64,000 nucleotides of DNA from a virus, in the IMG/VR virus record IMGVR_UViG_3300045922_001133, positions 1 through 64,000 of that record. One strand, 5' to 3'. The notes beneath the pieces are model-generated. The model ran no database searches. It was not told the origin of the DNA and worked only from the letters and a program-made list of their open reading frames with translations. Position 1 is the stretch's first letter. Every line of letters starts with the position of its first letter. Position numbers and translations under genes: made by a program. This document shows, piece by piece, positions 48,120 to 57,626 of the stretch.

Positions 48120-49481
48120 CATCGTCCCGATCGAGAAGCTGCTGTCTGTGGCCTTGCTCGTTCCAATGAGCGACCCCAACGACAAGGACTGCAAGTGGGG
48201 GCTCAACGTGATGCTCTGGGGTGACCCGGGCATCGGCAAGAGCGACCGCGTCGAGGCGGCAAGCGCGATGGTCGGCCTGCCGCCGCGCACGGTCTACGCC
48301 GCGACGACGCAGCCGGAGGACGTCTCCGGCGCCGCGTTCCCGAACACGACCAAGGGCCTCGCGATGTTCGAGGCCGCCATCGAGGGCATCATCGAAGAGC
48401 TCGGCTCCGACGACTTCGAGAGCGAGCTCGAGAGCACGGGGTTCCTCTCGAGCATCGTGAAGAAGCTCGTGAAGCCGCGCGCGACGAAGGTGCTTCAGCG
48501 CATGCTCGCTGCAGCGAAGCGCTACGGCGGCTCGTCGACGGTCCTCGAACCGCTCCTGCCGGGCGTCTCGGACCTCATGGTCGACGGGTGCGGCGTGCTC
48601 TTCCTCGACGAGCTCTCCTGCGCGCGTCCGGCCGTCCAGGGTGCCTACCTCGGCGTCGCGCTCACCCGGCGCGTCGCCGGGCGGCAGCTCCCTGGCGGAG
48701 TCCGCATCATCGCGGCGGGCAACCCGCCGGAGAGTGCGGCGGGCGGCTGGGAGCTCGAACCGCCGATGGCGAACCGCTTCTGCCACTTCGAGGTGAAGGT
48801 CCCCTCCGTCGAGGAGTGGAACGAGTGGCTCATCAACGAGAGCGGCCACCGCCTCGAGCCGATCGAGGAGGGCGAGCTCCGCGTGAAACAGAGGTGGGCC
48901 GACGAGTGGCCGATCGTGAAGGGCCAGTTCGCTGGCTTCATGCGGTCGGGCGGGGCGAAGCTCCACGACATCCCGCCGGAAGGGCACAAGTCCCGCGGGC
49001 GCGCGTGGCCCTCGCCGCGCACGTGGGTCTTCAGCGCGCGGGCAGCGGCGACGTGCCGGTGCCTCGGGCTCGGCGACGACGTGCGTGACGCCTTCATCGA
49101 AGGATGCGTCGGTCCCGGCCCGGCGATGGCGTTCTCCGCGTGGGCCGCGAACGCGGACCTGCCGACGCCGCAGGACATGATCCGGAACGGGTGGACGCCC
49201 GACAAGCGACGCCTCGACCGCACGATCGCGGCGTACACCGGGCTCATCTCCTACGTGAAGGGCAGGCCCACGATGGAGAAACGCCTCGAGGTCGCCCCCG
49301 GCGCGTGGAGGTGCATCCGGCAGTCCGCGGACGCCGGCATGCTCGACATCACGCTGCCGATGGCGCAGCAGCTCGTCCGGGAGCGCCTCGACTCGAAAGC
49401 GGGCCCGGAGATCGCGGCCGAATGCAAACCCGTCCTTTCCCGTCTCGCGAAGGCAGGAATGGCCAACTTCCTCCAGGACAT

Positions 49482-49485
<4 letters not shown>
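48112..49485 (+). CDS. MoxR-type AAA+ ATPase, 457 aa
   Basis: ATP-driven remodelling protein. Walker A is WGDPGIGKS (36-44), Walker B is GVLFLDEL (about 161-168), and sensor 1 is RIIAAGNPPE (about 201). Start at 48112 has GGAGAGCAGGAAG upstream; the longer frame beginning at 48049 lies inside the previous gene. Long helical insert about residues 85-140 (VKPRATKVLQRMLAAAKRYG) is typical of the AAA+ class with insertions. It overlaps the VWA gene by four bases (ATGA); MoxR/VWA pairs assist in metal-cofactor insertion or complex assembly in bacteria. The phage substrate is unknown. Confidence 0.85.
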
Positions 49486-50978
<1,493 letters not shown>

Positions 50979-51033
50979 CCGAAGCACTGAGAGTGAAGGA
51001 ACTCCCGTTCCCTCGCTGGTGCACGTAGGCGGA

Positions 51034-51060
51034 GAAGACCCCGAAAGGGGCCTTCTTTTT
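51034..51060 (+). terminator. Rho-independent terminator after the MoxR/VWA operon
   Basis: GAAGACCCC, a GAAA tetraloop and GGGGCCTTC form a stem with a single A-C mismatch, followed directly by TTTTT (51056-51060). It ends the plus-strand operon 55 bases after the VWA stop and just before the convergent portal gene. Confidence 0.9.
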
Positions 51061-51076
51061 AGCTCCGCGTCGAAGA

Positions 51077-53104
51077 CTAGACGATCGCGGCTTCCCTTCG
51101 CGGCGGTCGCTGCTCGGGCAGAGGCTTCATGTTGATCTGCGAAGCTGCCGCTCCGGCGGCGCCGAGCCCGGGCTGCGCTGCCTCCGCGCGCTGCACCGTG
51201 ACGCCCATCTGCCTCAGCATCTGGACGACGAGGTCGGCGAGCTCGGGCGACTGCATCGCGAGGTTCTCGACAGCCTGCTGCTGTTGCTGCGGGGCCATGC
51301 CGGCGATGACCTTCGCCTGCATCACCGCCAGCGTCGGGAGGTCGACGGCGCCCGCCTGCCCCGGCTGCATCCGCTGCCCCTCGTTGAGGCCGGACTGGAG
51401 CTCGGGCAGGCCGCCCTGCGTCGCCATCTCGCCCTGCGGCTGCTCAGTCTGGATCACACCGCCAGCCTCCTGGCCGCCGACGGTGCCCGCGCCCATCGCC
51501 TCGGGGCCTCCGGGCTCCCCCGGCGCCGCGCCGGTCCCCATCGCCTCGATCTGCACCTGCTGCGCCTTGATCTGGTACTTCGCCATGATGAGCTGCTGCT
51601 CGCCCTGGATCTCCGCCATCGCGAGCTGCTGCTTCTTCGTCGCGGCGAGGCGCGACGCCGTCTCCTTCTCCATGATGAGGTTCTCCTCCGCCTGGTCGTA
51701 GTCGCACCCCGCGAGGAGCGTCGTGTCGGAGAGCTTGCCCGCCTGGTTGAGGTTCAGGTCGAAAGCCTTTCGCTGGATGTCGTCGGCCATCTTGAACGGC
51801 TTGAAGCGCGGCGTCGCCATCGGCCAGCGAAGGAAGTTCGCCACCTCCCGCATCACCCAGCGCGTTAGCGCCTTGTGCCGGAGGATGAAGCCGATGAACT
51901 GGTTCTCGAGCATGCGCATCGAGACGTTCGTGCCGGCATAGCTCATGCCGCCCTTGATGAACTCGATGGGCACAGTCATGCCGTTGAGGATCTGCTCCGA
52001 CCAATGCGCGATCTCCTGCGTCATCAGGAGAGCCCTGCCGTCACCGCCAATGGTCTGGTTGCCGATCGGAAGCGGGAGGATCGGGATGTAGTTCGGGTCG
52101 TAGCGCCAGCGCGCGATCTCTGCGGCGACGTGCTCGCGCCAGTCGACGAGATTGATCGTCGTGAACGGATCGCTCGTGCCGCTCGCGGCCTGCGGGAAGA
52201 TGATGCGCAGCGGCACAATGTGCTCGAGGAGGATGGCCTCCTGCGCCTTCTTCATGATCTGGAGGTAGAAGACGTCCTTCAGGACGGGGAGGAGAAGCGG
52301 GATGCCCCAACCCCGGTCGTGCGTCGCGATCGTCGGACGCCGCATGTGGAAGAGGTTGTCCTTCGAGAAGACGATGCCCTTCTGCTGGCGGAGCGCGGCG
52401 ATGAAGACCTGCGGGATGCCCTCGAGGACGTCCTTCTTCCCGATGACGATGTCGTTCCGAACGGTCGCCGGGATGGTGTAGAAGTACGTGTACTCTCCCG
52501 TGATGTCGTTGTAGGTGATCTCGATGTCCTCCGGGTTCCAGCGGATCAACTTGATGCCGCTCGGGTTCCGGAAGTAGATGTCCTCCGCGTGCGCGTCACC
52601 GATGATGGAGCACTTCGGACACGTAAGGCGGAAGTTGTAGTTCGTGAAGACCCAGTTCGCGCGGATCTTGTCCGCCGGCGCGGAAAAGCCGCAACTCGTG
52701 CACTTCAGGTACTTCTTGAACGGGTAGCCGATCGAGATGAACGCGTTTCCGTAGGTGTGGTAGTCGAGACCAACCTCGACCTGGAACGCACGAAACCGGA
52801 GGTGGTCCTGGAAGTAGTCGGACCACTTCTTCGAGACATCCTTGTTCTCGTGGTCGATGATGAGGTCGGTGACCGGGTACTCGGAGAGCTTGAAGACGAC
52901 CGCGTTGATGAGCGGGTTCGTCAGGAAGTAGTACCGGCACCACCGGAACATCTGCTTGATCGTGGTCGGCAGATAAGTGTGCGCGATGTCGAAGAACGGC
53001 GACGGGTAGTTGATCCCCGTGGTCGAACCGTTCTGGATGCGTCCACGCGTCGGGCTGAAACGCAACGGTGACGACGCAGACCCGAAGCCGCCAAAACCCA
53101 TCAT
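51077..53104 (-). CDS. Portal protein with zinc-ribbon insertion and long Gln/Gly-rich C-terminus, 675 aa
   Basis: The portal ring through which DNA enters and leaves the head. Recognisable parts: MFRWCRYYFLTNPLINAVVF, LDYHTYGNAFISIGYPFKKY, PEDIEITYNDITGEYTYFY, and a stem/wing region with LLMTQEIAHWSEQIL and MRMLENQFIGFILRHKALTR. C135, C138, C162 and C165 (CTSC...CPKC) form a zinc ribbon inside the N-terminal half. The last ~170 residues are Gln, Gly and Ala-rich and probably flexible. Start at 53104 overlaps the preceding stop (ATGA). It is 18 kb away from the terminase gene, an unusual arrangement for the pair. Confidence 0.85.
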   Translation of the reverse strand: MMGFGGFGSASSPLRFSPTRGRIQNGSTTGINYPSPFFDIAHTYLPTTIKQMFRWCRYYFLTNPLINAVVFKLSEYPVTDLIIDHENKDVSKKWSDYFQDHLRFRAFQVEVGLDYHTYGNAFISIGYPFKKYLKCTSCGFSAPADKIRANWVFTNYNFRLTCPKCSIIGDAHAEDIYFRNPSGIKLIRWNPEDIEITYNDITGEYTYFYTIPATVRNDIVIGKKDVLEGIPQVFIAALRQQKGIVFSKDNLFHMRRPTIATHDRGWGIPLLLPVLKDVFYLQIMKKAQEAILLEHIVPLRIIFPQAASGTSDPFTTINLVDWREHVAAEIARWRYDPNYIPILPLPIGNQTIGGDGRALLMTQEIAHWSEQILNGMTVPIEFIKGGMSYAGTNVSMRMLENQFIGFILRHKALTRWVMREVANFLRWPMATPRFKPFKMADDIQRKAFDLNLNQAGKLSDTTLLAGCDYDQAEENLIMEKETASRLAATKKQQLAMAEIQGEQQLIMAKYQIKAQQVQIEAMGTGAAPGEPGGPEAMGAGTVGGQEAGGVIQTEQPQGEMATQGGLPELQSGLNEGQRMQPGQAGAVDLPTLAVMQAKVIAGMAPQQQQQAVENLAMQSPELADLVVQMLRQMGVTVQRAEAAQPGLGAAGAAASQINMKPLPEQRPPRREAAIV

Positions 53105-54189
53105 GCGCTGAAGCCCTCACCCGCGCCCAACTGCCCAGCGGCGCGATCGGAGATGTATCGTTCGCCGGCGACGGCCTGTCCGCTGTCGGCGGTGAGATCG
53201 GCGGGGCCCGGAGGAGGCGGGGGCAAGAGCTTGCCTTTTCCTCGCCCCGCGGCGCGCCCGATGGCGCCGCCGGCGCGCGAGAGCGCGGTGCCGGCGACCA
53301 TCTGACCCGTCATCGTGAGCGGGGAGAGGAGAAAGCCCCCGGCGGTCTGCGCGAGGCTCCGGCCGATGCGCTCGCCCTTCGAGCCGCCCTGCGCGTCGGG
53401 CTCGTCCTTGCTCCACACGGCGCTCGCGAGCTCGGCCGCCGGGAGGCCGACCGTGAGGGCCTTCATCGCGGGGCTCATGCCCTTCCACTGGTCGTTCACC
53501 GCGGTCCGGAGGACCTCGCCGACGGGACGATCGCGGAGCGCCTTGACGTAGCCAGGGATGGACGTGAGCCCCATCTCCTCGGCCTTGCGCCCCGCGTCGT
53601 AGGCGGCGCGCGCGTTCTCGAGGCGCTTCTGCGCGCCCTCGACAGCGGAACGGCCCATCGCGCGATCGACGAGCGACGCCTTGCCCTTACCGGCACGCGC
53701 GGCGAAGAGCTCCTGCTCCGCCTGCCGGACCGCGCCGAGCCGCGGGGACGCGCCGTGCCCGATCTCGGCGAGCCCACCCTTCGGCTTCCAGCCAGTGAAA
53801 GTGTGCACCTGCCGCTGCCCGAAGTTGGCGCCGGGCAGATTCTTGAGGGCATTCCGGAACTTCTCGCCTGCCGCGGGGTTGATGGCGCCCGTCGCGCCGC
53901 CGACGCCCGCACCGATCGCGCCGCCGATGAGAGCTCCCCGGCCCGCGCCGGCCATGCCGTGGGCGAGGCTCCCGCCGAGGGCCTCGGCGATGCTCGCGCC
54001 CTGCGCGCGCTCCTCGCGGAACTTTCTTCCCCCCTGGACGGCCGCGCCGATGAGGGCACCCCCAGCGGCGCCGACACCGCCGCCGGCCCCGAGCGCGCCG
54101 AGCGCGGAGGAGATGCGGGGGCTGAAGCTGAAGGCGAGCTTCAACTCCCCTCGCAACCCCTCAAGAAGTTGTTCGGACAGCTCAGGCAT
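53101..54189 (-). CDS. Gly-zipper virion-cluster protein, 362 aa
   Basis: The start (MPELSEQLLEGLRGELKLAF) is followed by long Gly/Ala hydrophobic stretches: GALGAGGGVGAAGGALIGAA and GALIGGAIGAGVGGATGAI. The middle has charged helices, then a second hydrophobic part and poly-proline (LLPPPPPGPAD). It starts eight bases before the end of the upstream gene and overlaps the portal start. The same design is seen in the proteins at 12374-13390 and 13393-16137. Known families are not recognised; an internal or membrane-interacting virion protein is likely. Confidence 0.65.
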   Translation of the reverse strand: MPELSEQLLEGLRGELKLAFSFSPRISSALGALGAGGGVGAAGGALIGAAVQGGRKFREERAQGASIAEALGGSLAHGMAGAGRGALIGGAIGAGVGGATGAINPAAGEKFRNALKNLPGANFGQRQVHTFTGWKPKGGLAEIGHGASPRLGAVRQAEQELFAARAGKGKASLVDRAMGRSAVEGAQKRLENARAAYDAGRKAEEMGLTSIPGYVKALRDRPVGEVLRTAVNDQWKGMSPAMKALTVGLPAAELASAVWSKDEPDAQGGSKGERIGRSLAQTAGGFLLSPLTMTGQMVAGTALSRAGGAIGRAAGRGKGKLLPPPPPGPADLTADSGQAVAGERYISDRAAGQLGAGEGFSA

Positions 54190-54967
54190 GTCCCACCAAG
54201 GGTAGCTGATCTCGGAGTAGAGCTCGATTCTCCTCGACCGCGCTCTCGATGAGAAGAAGCCGGCGCATCTGCTCGCCGAGAATGGTCTCCCCGAGGGGCG
54301 GCATGCGCTTCGTCCGCTTGTAGTTCGCCCAGGCCTCGGCGACCTCCGACGTGTTCACGACGTAGCCGTCATCGTCGACGACTACGAAGTTGAGCGGCTC
54401 GAGCGGGTAGAAGACGCCCTCGAACTTGAAGACCTGAGCGAGGAACGTCTTCACCTCGCTCGACCACTCGACGTCGTCGCGGACCTTCTGCGCGGTGTAG
54501 ACGGAGACGGCCGCCTGGGCGAGCGTCGGGACCTGGAGGTTCTCGAAGTCGGGGAAGAGGCCGTTGAGGGCCGCGGTCACCCAGGTGAAGACCTCCCAAC
54601 GCTCCCAGAACGTGTCGACGAGGTGGAGCGTCCGGCACGCCTGGATCTTCGCCATGTTGAGGTCGGAGACCTCGGTGGTCTTGAAGTCCTGAGGGATGCG
54701 GTACTCGAGGGTCTCGGGTTCCCAGAGGAGGAAGTCCGGACCATACTTCTTGAGCAGGAAGAGGTCGAGGACGAGAGGATGCGCGTCAGGATGCCGGAAG
54801 AAATTGAATACGGTCACGTTGCCGACACTCGCGCGCGGCGCCGCATGCTTCTCTTCTTCCGGCTCCTCGACGGTCTCTATCTGCTCGGTCGGTTCGTCGT
54901 CCGCCTGCGCCGGAAGGTTCGCCGCGGCAGCCGCTAGCCGAGCTGCGAGCTTGTCGATGTCGAGCAT
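54182..54967 (-). CDS. Head/neck-cluster protein, 261 aa
   Basis: I place the start at the ATG at 54967; a GTG two codons earlier is possible, and no good Shine-Dalgarno site is seen for either, so it may be coupled to the upstream stop. The body is well folded in appearance: HPDAHPLVLDLFLLKKYGPD, FLLWEPETLEYRIPQDF, TFWERWEVFTWVTAALNGL and a C-terminal helix bundle. The first 50 residues are acidic and low-complexity. The conserved look fits a core virion protein. No family name can be given. Confidence 0.65.
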   Translation of the reverse strand: MLDIDKLAARLAAAAANLPAQADDEPTEQIETVEEPEEEKHAAPRASVGNVTVFNFFRHPDAHPLVLDLFLLKKYGPDFLLWEPETLEYRIPQDFKTTEVSDLNMAKIQACRTLHLVDTFWERWEVFTWVTAALNGLFPDFENLQVPTLAQAAVSVYTAQKVRDDVEWSSEVKTFLAQVFKFEGVFYPLEPLNFVVVDDDGYVVNTSEVAEAWANYKRTKRMPPLGETILGEQMRRLLLIESAVEENRALLRDQLPLVGHA

Positions 54968-54969
54968 GA

Positions 54970-56331
54970 TCACACTGGGGAGTTTTCGGTCGCCATCCGG
55001 ATGAGGAGCTTCTTCTGATCGACCGGGAGGCTCTTGTAGATGCCCACCGGGTCTTTGCAGAACTCCTCGCAGAAGTCATCCCCGAACGTGCTCTTGAGCC
55101 CCGGCTTGTTCGACTTCAGGCGCTCGAGGTCCGCGGCGGTGACGTAGTAGTTGCCGATGATGTCGGTGAACGTCTTCTTCTCGTCCTCCGCCGTCTTGTC
55201 GAAGCCGAAGGTCGACGCGAACGGATCGGGCACGTCACGGTCGTAGTAGGCCGCGACGCCGGCGGCCTTGTCGAGCTCGCCGAGCACCACCGCGTACTCC
55301 TCCGGCGGCATAAGCGCGGCGCTCTTCACGAGCTCGTCGTAGAGGCCGCGCAAGTCCGCGTCGTCGATGAGCGCCTTACGCGCGTCGATCGCGAACTGGA
55401 GCTCGATCGCCGAGGCGTACTTCTCGGAGCCGTACTTGCGGGCCTCGTCGCTCACGGGGATGCCAAGCTCCTGCGCGCGCTTCACCATGTTCACGCAGTA
55501 CTCGTGGCGCTCCGCCGGCGAGAAGCACTTGCCGTACTCGTCGAAGTACGCGCTCGCGCGCTTCACCTGCTCGTAGCTGTCGAGCGGGTACCTCTCACCG
55601 AGAGCGTAGCGGCTGGCCTTCTTCACGGTCGTCTGGGTCATGGCTTCTTTCTCGGTGACGTCGACGACCGGGCGGAGATGGGCGGTCTTCTTCACCACGG
55701 CCTTCGTCGGCTCGGCCTTCGCGGTTGTATCGCAGGACAGGGGCATCGAGCTCGTGCCGACGACCTCTGCAACGTGCTCCATCCCACCAGACATCGCGGC
55801 AAGTCCGCCAGCGGCGCCACCCATCGCCTCGCCGGCGCGGACCTTGGCGAGGTTCGCCTTGATGTTCTGGCTGGTGCCCTTCGCAACCGAGGGGACCTTC
55901 ATCGCGGTCAACGCGGCGCCGACGGGGTTCTTCGCCGCGGAGCGAAGAGCCATCCCCGCGAGGCCGGCCTCCTTCTCGAGCTCCTCCGGAACATCGAGAC
56001 CGTACCAACCGCACGCCACCTTGAGGTTCTCGGCGGCCACCTGACGTGCTTCCGCCGGAAGCTTGTGCGCGTTCTTGAGGAAGTAGAGCACCGAGAGCGC
56101 CGTGTTGCCCTCATCGATACAGGCGAACTTGCGGAGCTTCTCCTCGCCGTTCAGGAGAACGAGCGCGAACACGTCGTCCGGGAGACGAGAGCGCTCGTCG
56201 GCCGTGACCACGTGGGCCTGCTTGACGAAGTTGGGGATCTCGTCGCTCGAGGCGAACATCGTCCGGAGAACTTCGCCACCCACGTCGTCGTAAACGTCGA
56301 GAACAAGGCCGCTCGTCTGCATGGAGGCCAT
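54970..56331 (-). CDS. Virion-cluster protein with KTA peptides and paired Cys, 453 aa
   Basis: I choose the ATG at 56331 (MASMQTSGLVLDVYDDVGGE), where the constrained sequence starts; a longer frame upstream is not supported. The N-terminal 130 residues look like a folded domain. Short repeated peptides occur further on: VKKTAHLRPV, VKKASRYALG, VKRASAYFDE, VKSAALMPPE, DKAAGVAAY and FDKTAEDEKK. The C-terminal part has FCEEFCKDPVGIYK. It is the first gene of the portal operon and is divergent from 56411 with 79 bases between. A head protein or protease substrate is possible. Confidence 0.65.
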   Translation of the reverse strand: MASMQTSGLVLDVYDDVGGEVLRTMFASSDEIPNFVKQAHVVTADERSRLPDDVFALVLLNGEEKLRKFACIDEGNTALSVLYFLKNAHKLPAEARQVAAENLKVACGWYGLDVPEELEKEAGLAGMALRSAAKNPVGAALTAMKVPSVAKGTSQNIKANLAKVRAGEAMGGAAGGLAAMSGGMEHVAEVVGTSSMPLSCDTTAKAEPTKAVVKKTAHLRPVVDVTEKEAMTQTTVKKASRYALGERYPLDSYEQVKRASAYFDEYGKCFSPAERHEYCVNMVKRAQELGIPVSDEARKYGSEKYASAIELQFAIDARKALIDDADLRGLYDELVKSAALMPPEEYAVVLGELDKAAGVAAYYDRDVPDPFASTFGFDKTAEDEKKTFTDIIGNYYVTAADLERLKSNKPGLKSTFGDDFCEEFCKDPVGIYKSLPVDQKKLLIRMATENSPV

Positions 56332-56410
56332 CTTACCCGCACCGACCAAGCCGCGGAAGAAGACGGCATAAGGACCTCGAAGGTGGAAGAGATCTACCTC
56401 CAGGAGAACA

Positions 56411-57040
56411 ATGGTCGATCTGTCGAGAGAGGATCCACCGGACTGCTTCGGCAAGCTCTGGGATCCGAAAGCGAAGGAATGCACGGGTGGCATGGACCCG
56501 GCGTTCACCGACGAGAACGGCTCTCACGTTCGCGAGAAGTGCATCTTCTTCGAGTCATGCGGAGCTCGACTTCAAGCATCACGAATGGAGCCGGCGAGGA
56601 GCCTCATCGACCCCAAGAGCCTGCTCAAGAACACGCCCCCTCTTCTCAGTCCGGCGAATCCGCCTAGCCAGACGAGCCAGTTCGTCGAACGGTTCATAAC
56701 CGCAGTGGCCAACCGCCCAGTACAACAAGTACAACAAGCGGCCCCGGCCTCCATGAACCAACCCCCCAGGCCGCTATATCTTCCACCCCCGGTGATCCCG
56801 CAAGGGGTCCCAGTGGCGGGCTACCAGGCGATGATGCCGGTCAACTACCAGATGCCGGGGTACCTCTCGGTCCCTGAACAACGCTATCCGACGGAGTCGT
56901 TCTGGAAGTTCCTCGGAAGAACCGTCTTACGGTCGATAGGGAAGAGCTTGGGCCACTCGATCGCCCACCTCTTCGACACGGTCCCGCTCGGTACTCAACC
57001 CCCTCCCGAGGTGCATGTCGATCACACCGGGAGGGGCTGA
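56411..57040 (+). CDS. Conserved-looking zinc-binding protein with Pro/Gln-rich middle, 209 aa
   Basis: ATG at 56411 has CCAGGAGAACA. Residues 1-52 hold C12, C24, C44 and C50 (DCFGKLWDPKAKECTGGMDP ... EKCIFFESCG), a probable zinc site. The middle is Pro, Gln and Met-rich (NQPPRPLYLPPPVIPQGVPV), and the C-terminus forms a helix (FWKFLGRTVLRSIGKSLGHS). Transcription ends in the hairpins that follow. It may bind nucleic acid, but no function is certain. Confidence 0.7.
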   Translation: MVDLSREDPPDCFGKLWDPKAKECTGGMDPAFTDENGSHVREKCIFFESCGARLQASRMEPARSLIDPKSLLKNTPPLLSPANPPSQTSQFVERFITAVANRPVQQVQQAAPASMNQPPRPLYLPPPVIPQGVPVAGYQAMMPVNYQMPGYLSVPEQRYPTESFWKFLGRTVLRSIGKSLGHSIAHLFDTVPLGTQPPPEVHVDHTGRG

Positions 57041-57048
57041 AAAAAGAT

Positions 57049-57121
57049 CGCGAACCCCTGGACCCCCCCCACCCCCATTCCAATGGGTCAGGGGGGGGTC
57101 CAGACCCTCGCGGTAATTTTT
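57049..57121 (+). terminator. Strong rho-independent terminator (very long G/C stem)
   Basis: CTGGACCCCCCCC (57058-57070) pairs perfectly with GGGGGGGGTCCAG (57091-57103). An outer CGCGA/TCGCG (57049-57053 with 57108-57112) extends it and the loop contains a further CCCATT/AATGGG dyad. A TTTTT tract follows at 57117-57121. Confidence 0.85.
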
Positions 57122-57123
57122 CT

Positions 57124-57163
57124 CCCATCTCTCTCTCAAGAATAGATCTACCTGAGAGATGGG
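57124..57163. terminator. Second intergenic hairpin, possibly bidirectional
   Basis: CCCATCTCTC (57124-57133) pairs with GAGAGATGGG (57154-57163), loop 20 bases. T-rich DNA precedes it and AAAAATAAGGCTTTTT follows, so it could stop transcription in either direction. Confidence 0.65.
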
Positions 57164-57209
57164 AAAAATAAGGCTTTTTCTCTCCGAAAATCGATCGCCA
57201 CAAAAACCT

Positions 57210-57265
57210 GCTCCCCTTTTTGGGCTCTCCTCGGAGCCTCCCAAGGAGACCCCAAAAAGGGGAGC
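57210..57265. repeat. Third intergenic hairpin, 15-bp perfect stem plus inner stem
   Basis: GCTCCCCTTTTTGGG (57210-57224) pairs with CCCAAAAAGGGGAGC (57251-57265), and TCTCC/GGAGA extends the stem inward. It lies just before the HNH-like gene. No gene is supported in 57041-57293; the stretch is occupied by the three structured elements. Confidence 0.75.
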
Positions 57266-57293
57266 CACTTGCTACGGACGAACCCATAGAGAT

Positions 57294-57626
57294 ATGACCC
57301 ACCGGGTACATCTCCGAAAGGATCTGACCGGGGAAGCCTCCGGACGGCTCACCGTTCTAGGCATCTCCGAGAGAACAAGAAGCGGGACCATATGGCGTTG
57401 CCGATGCTCCTACGGGACTGAGGTGAGGGTCTACTCGTTCAACCTCACCAGGGGCCAACAGGTCTCTTGTGGCTGCTTCGAGAACTTCTTGAGGGACATG
57501 GGACCTCGCCCAGCCCCCAAGCTCACGATCGAGCGCAAGAACAACAACGGGCCGTACGCTCCCTGGAATTGCCGATGGGCTACCCGGAAAGAGCAGAGGA
57601 GAAACGATGCGCGTCGTCCGGCGTGA
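57294..57626 (+). CDS. HNH homing endonuclease-like protein with an apparent internal deletion, 110 aa
   Basis: Free-standing HNH endonucleases of this kind have an N-terminal DNA-binding part ending in SCGC, a middle with the first catalytic His and a TYxxWxxMxxRC region, and a C-terminal DNNGxYxPxNCRWAT motif. Here GRLTVLGISERT...WRCRCSYG and QQVSCGC are followed directly by ENFLRDMGPRP and NNNGPYAPWNCRWATRKEQ. The usual ~60-residue middle with the catalytic His is missing. It overlaps the helicase gene by 20 bases. Probably an inactive relic or a DNA-binding remnant. Confidence 0.75.
   Translation: MTHRVHLRKDLTGEASGRLTVLGISERTRSGTIWRCRCSYGTEVRVYSFNLTRGQQVSCGCFENFLRDMGPRPAPKLTIERKNNNGPYAPWNCRWATRKEQRRNDARRPA

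Noticed and set aside
56841-57311. Minus-strand frames across the hairpin region
   Set aside because: They run through three hairpins and a poly-G/C stem; composition is that of non-coding structured DNA.
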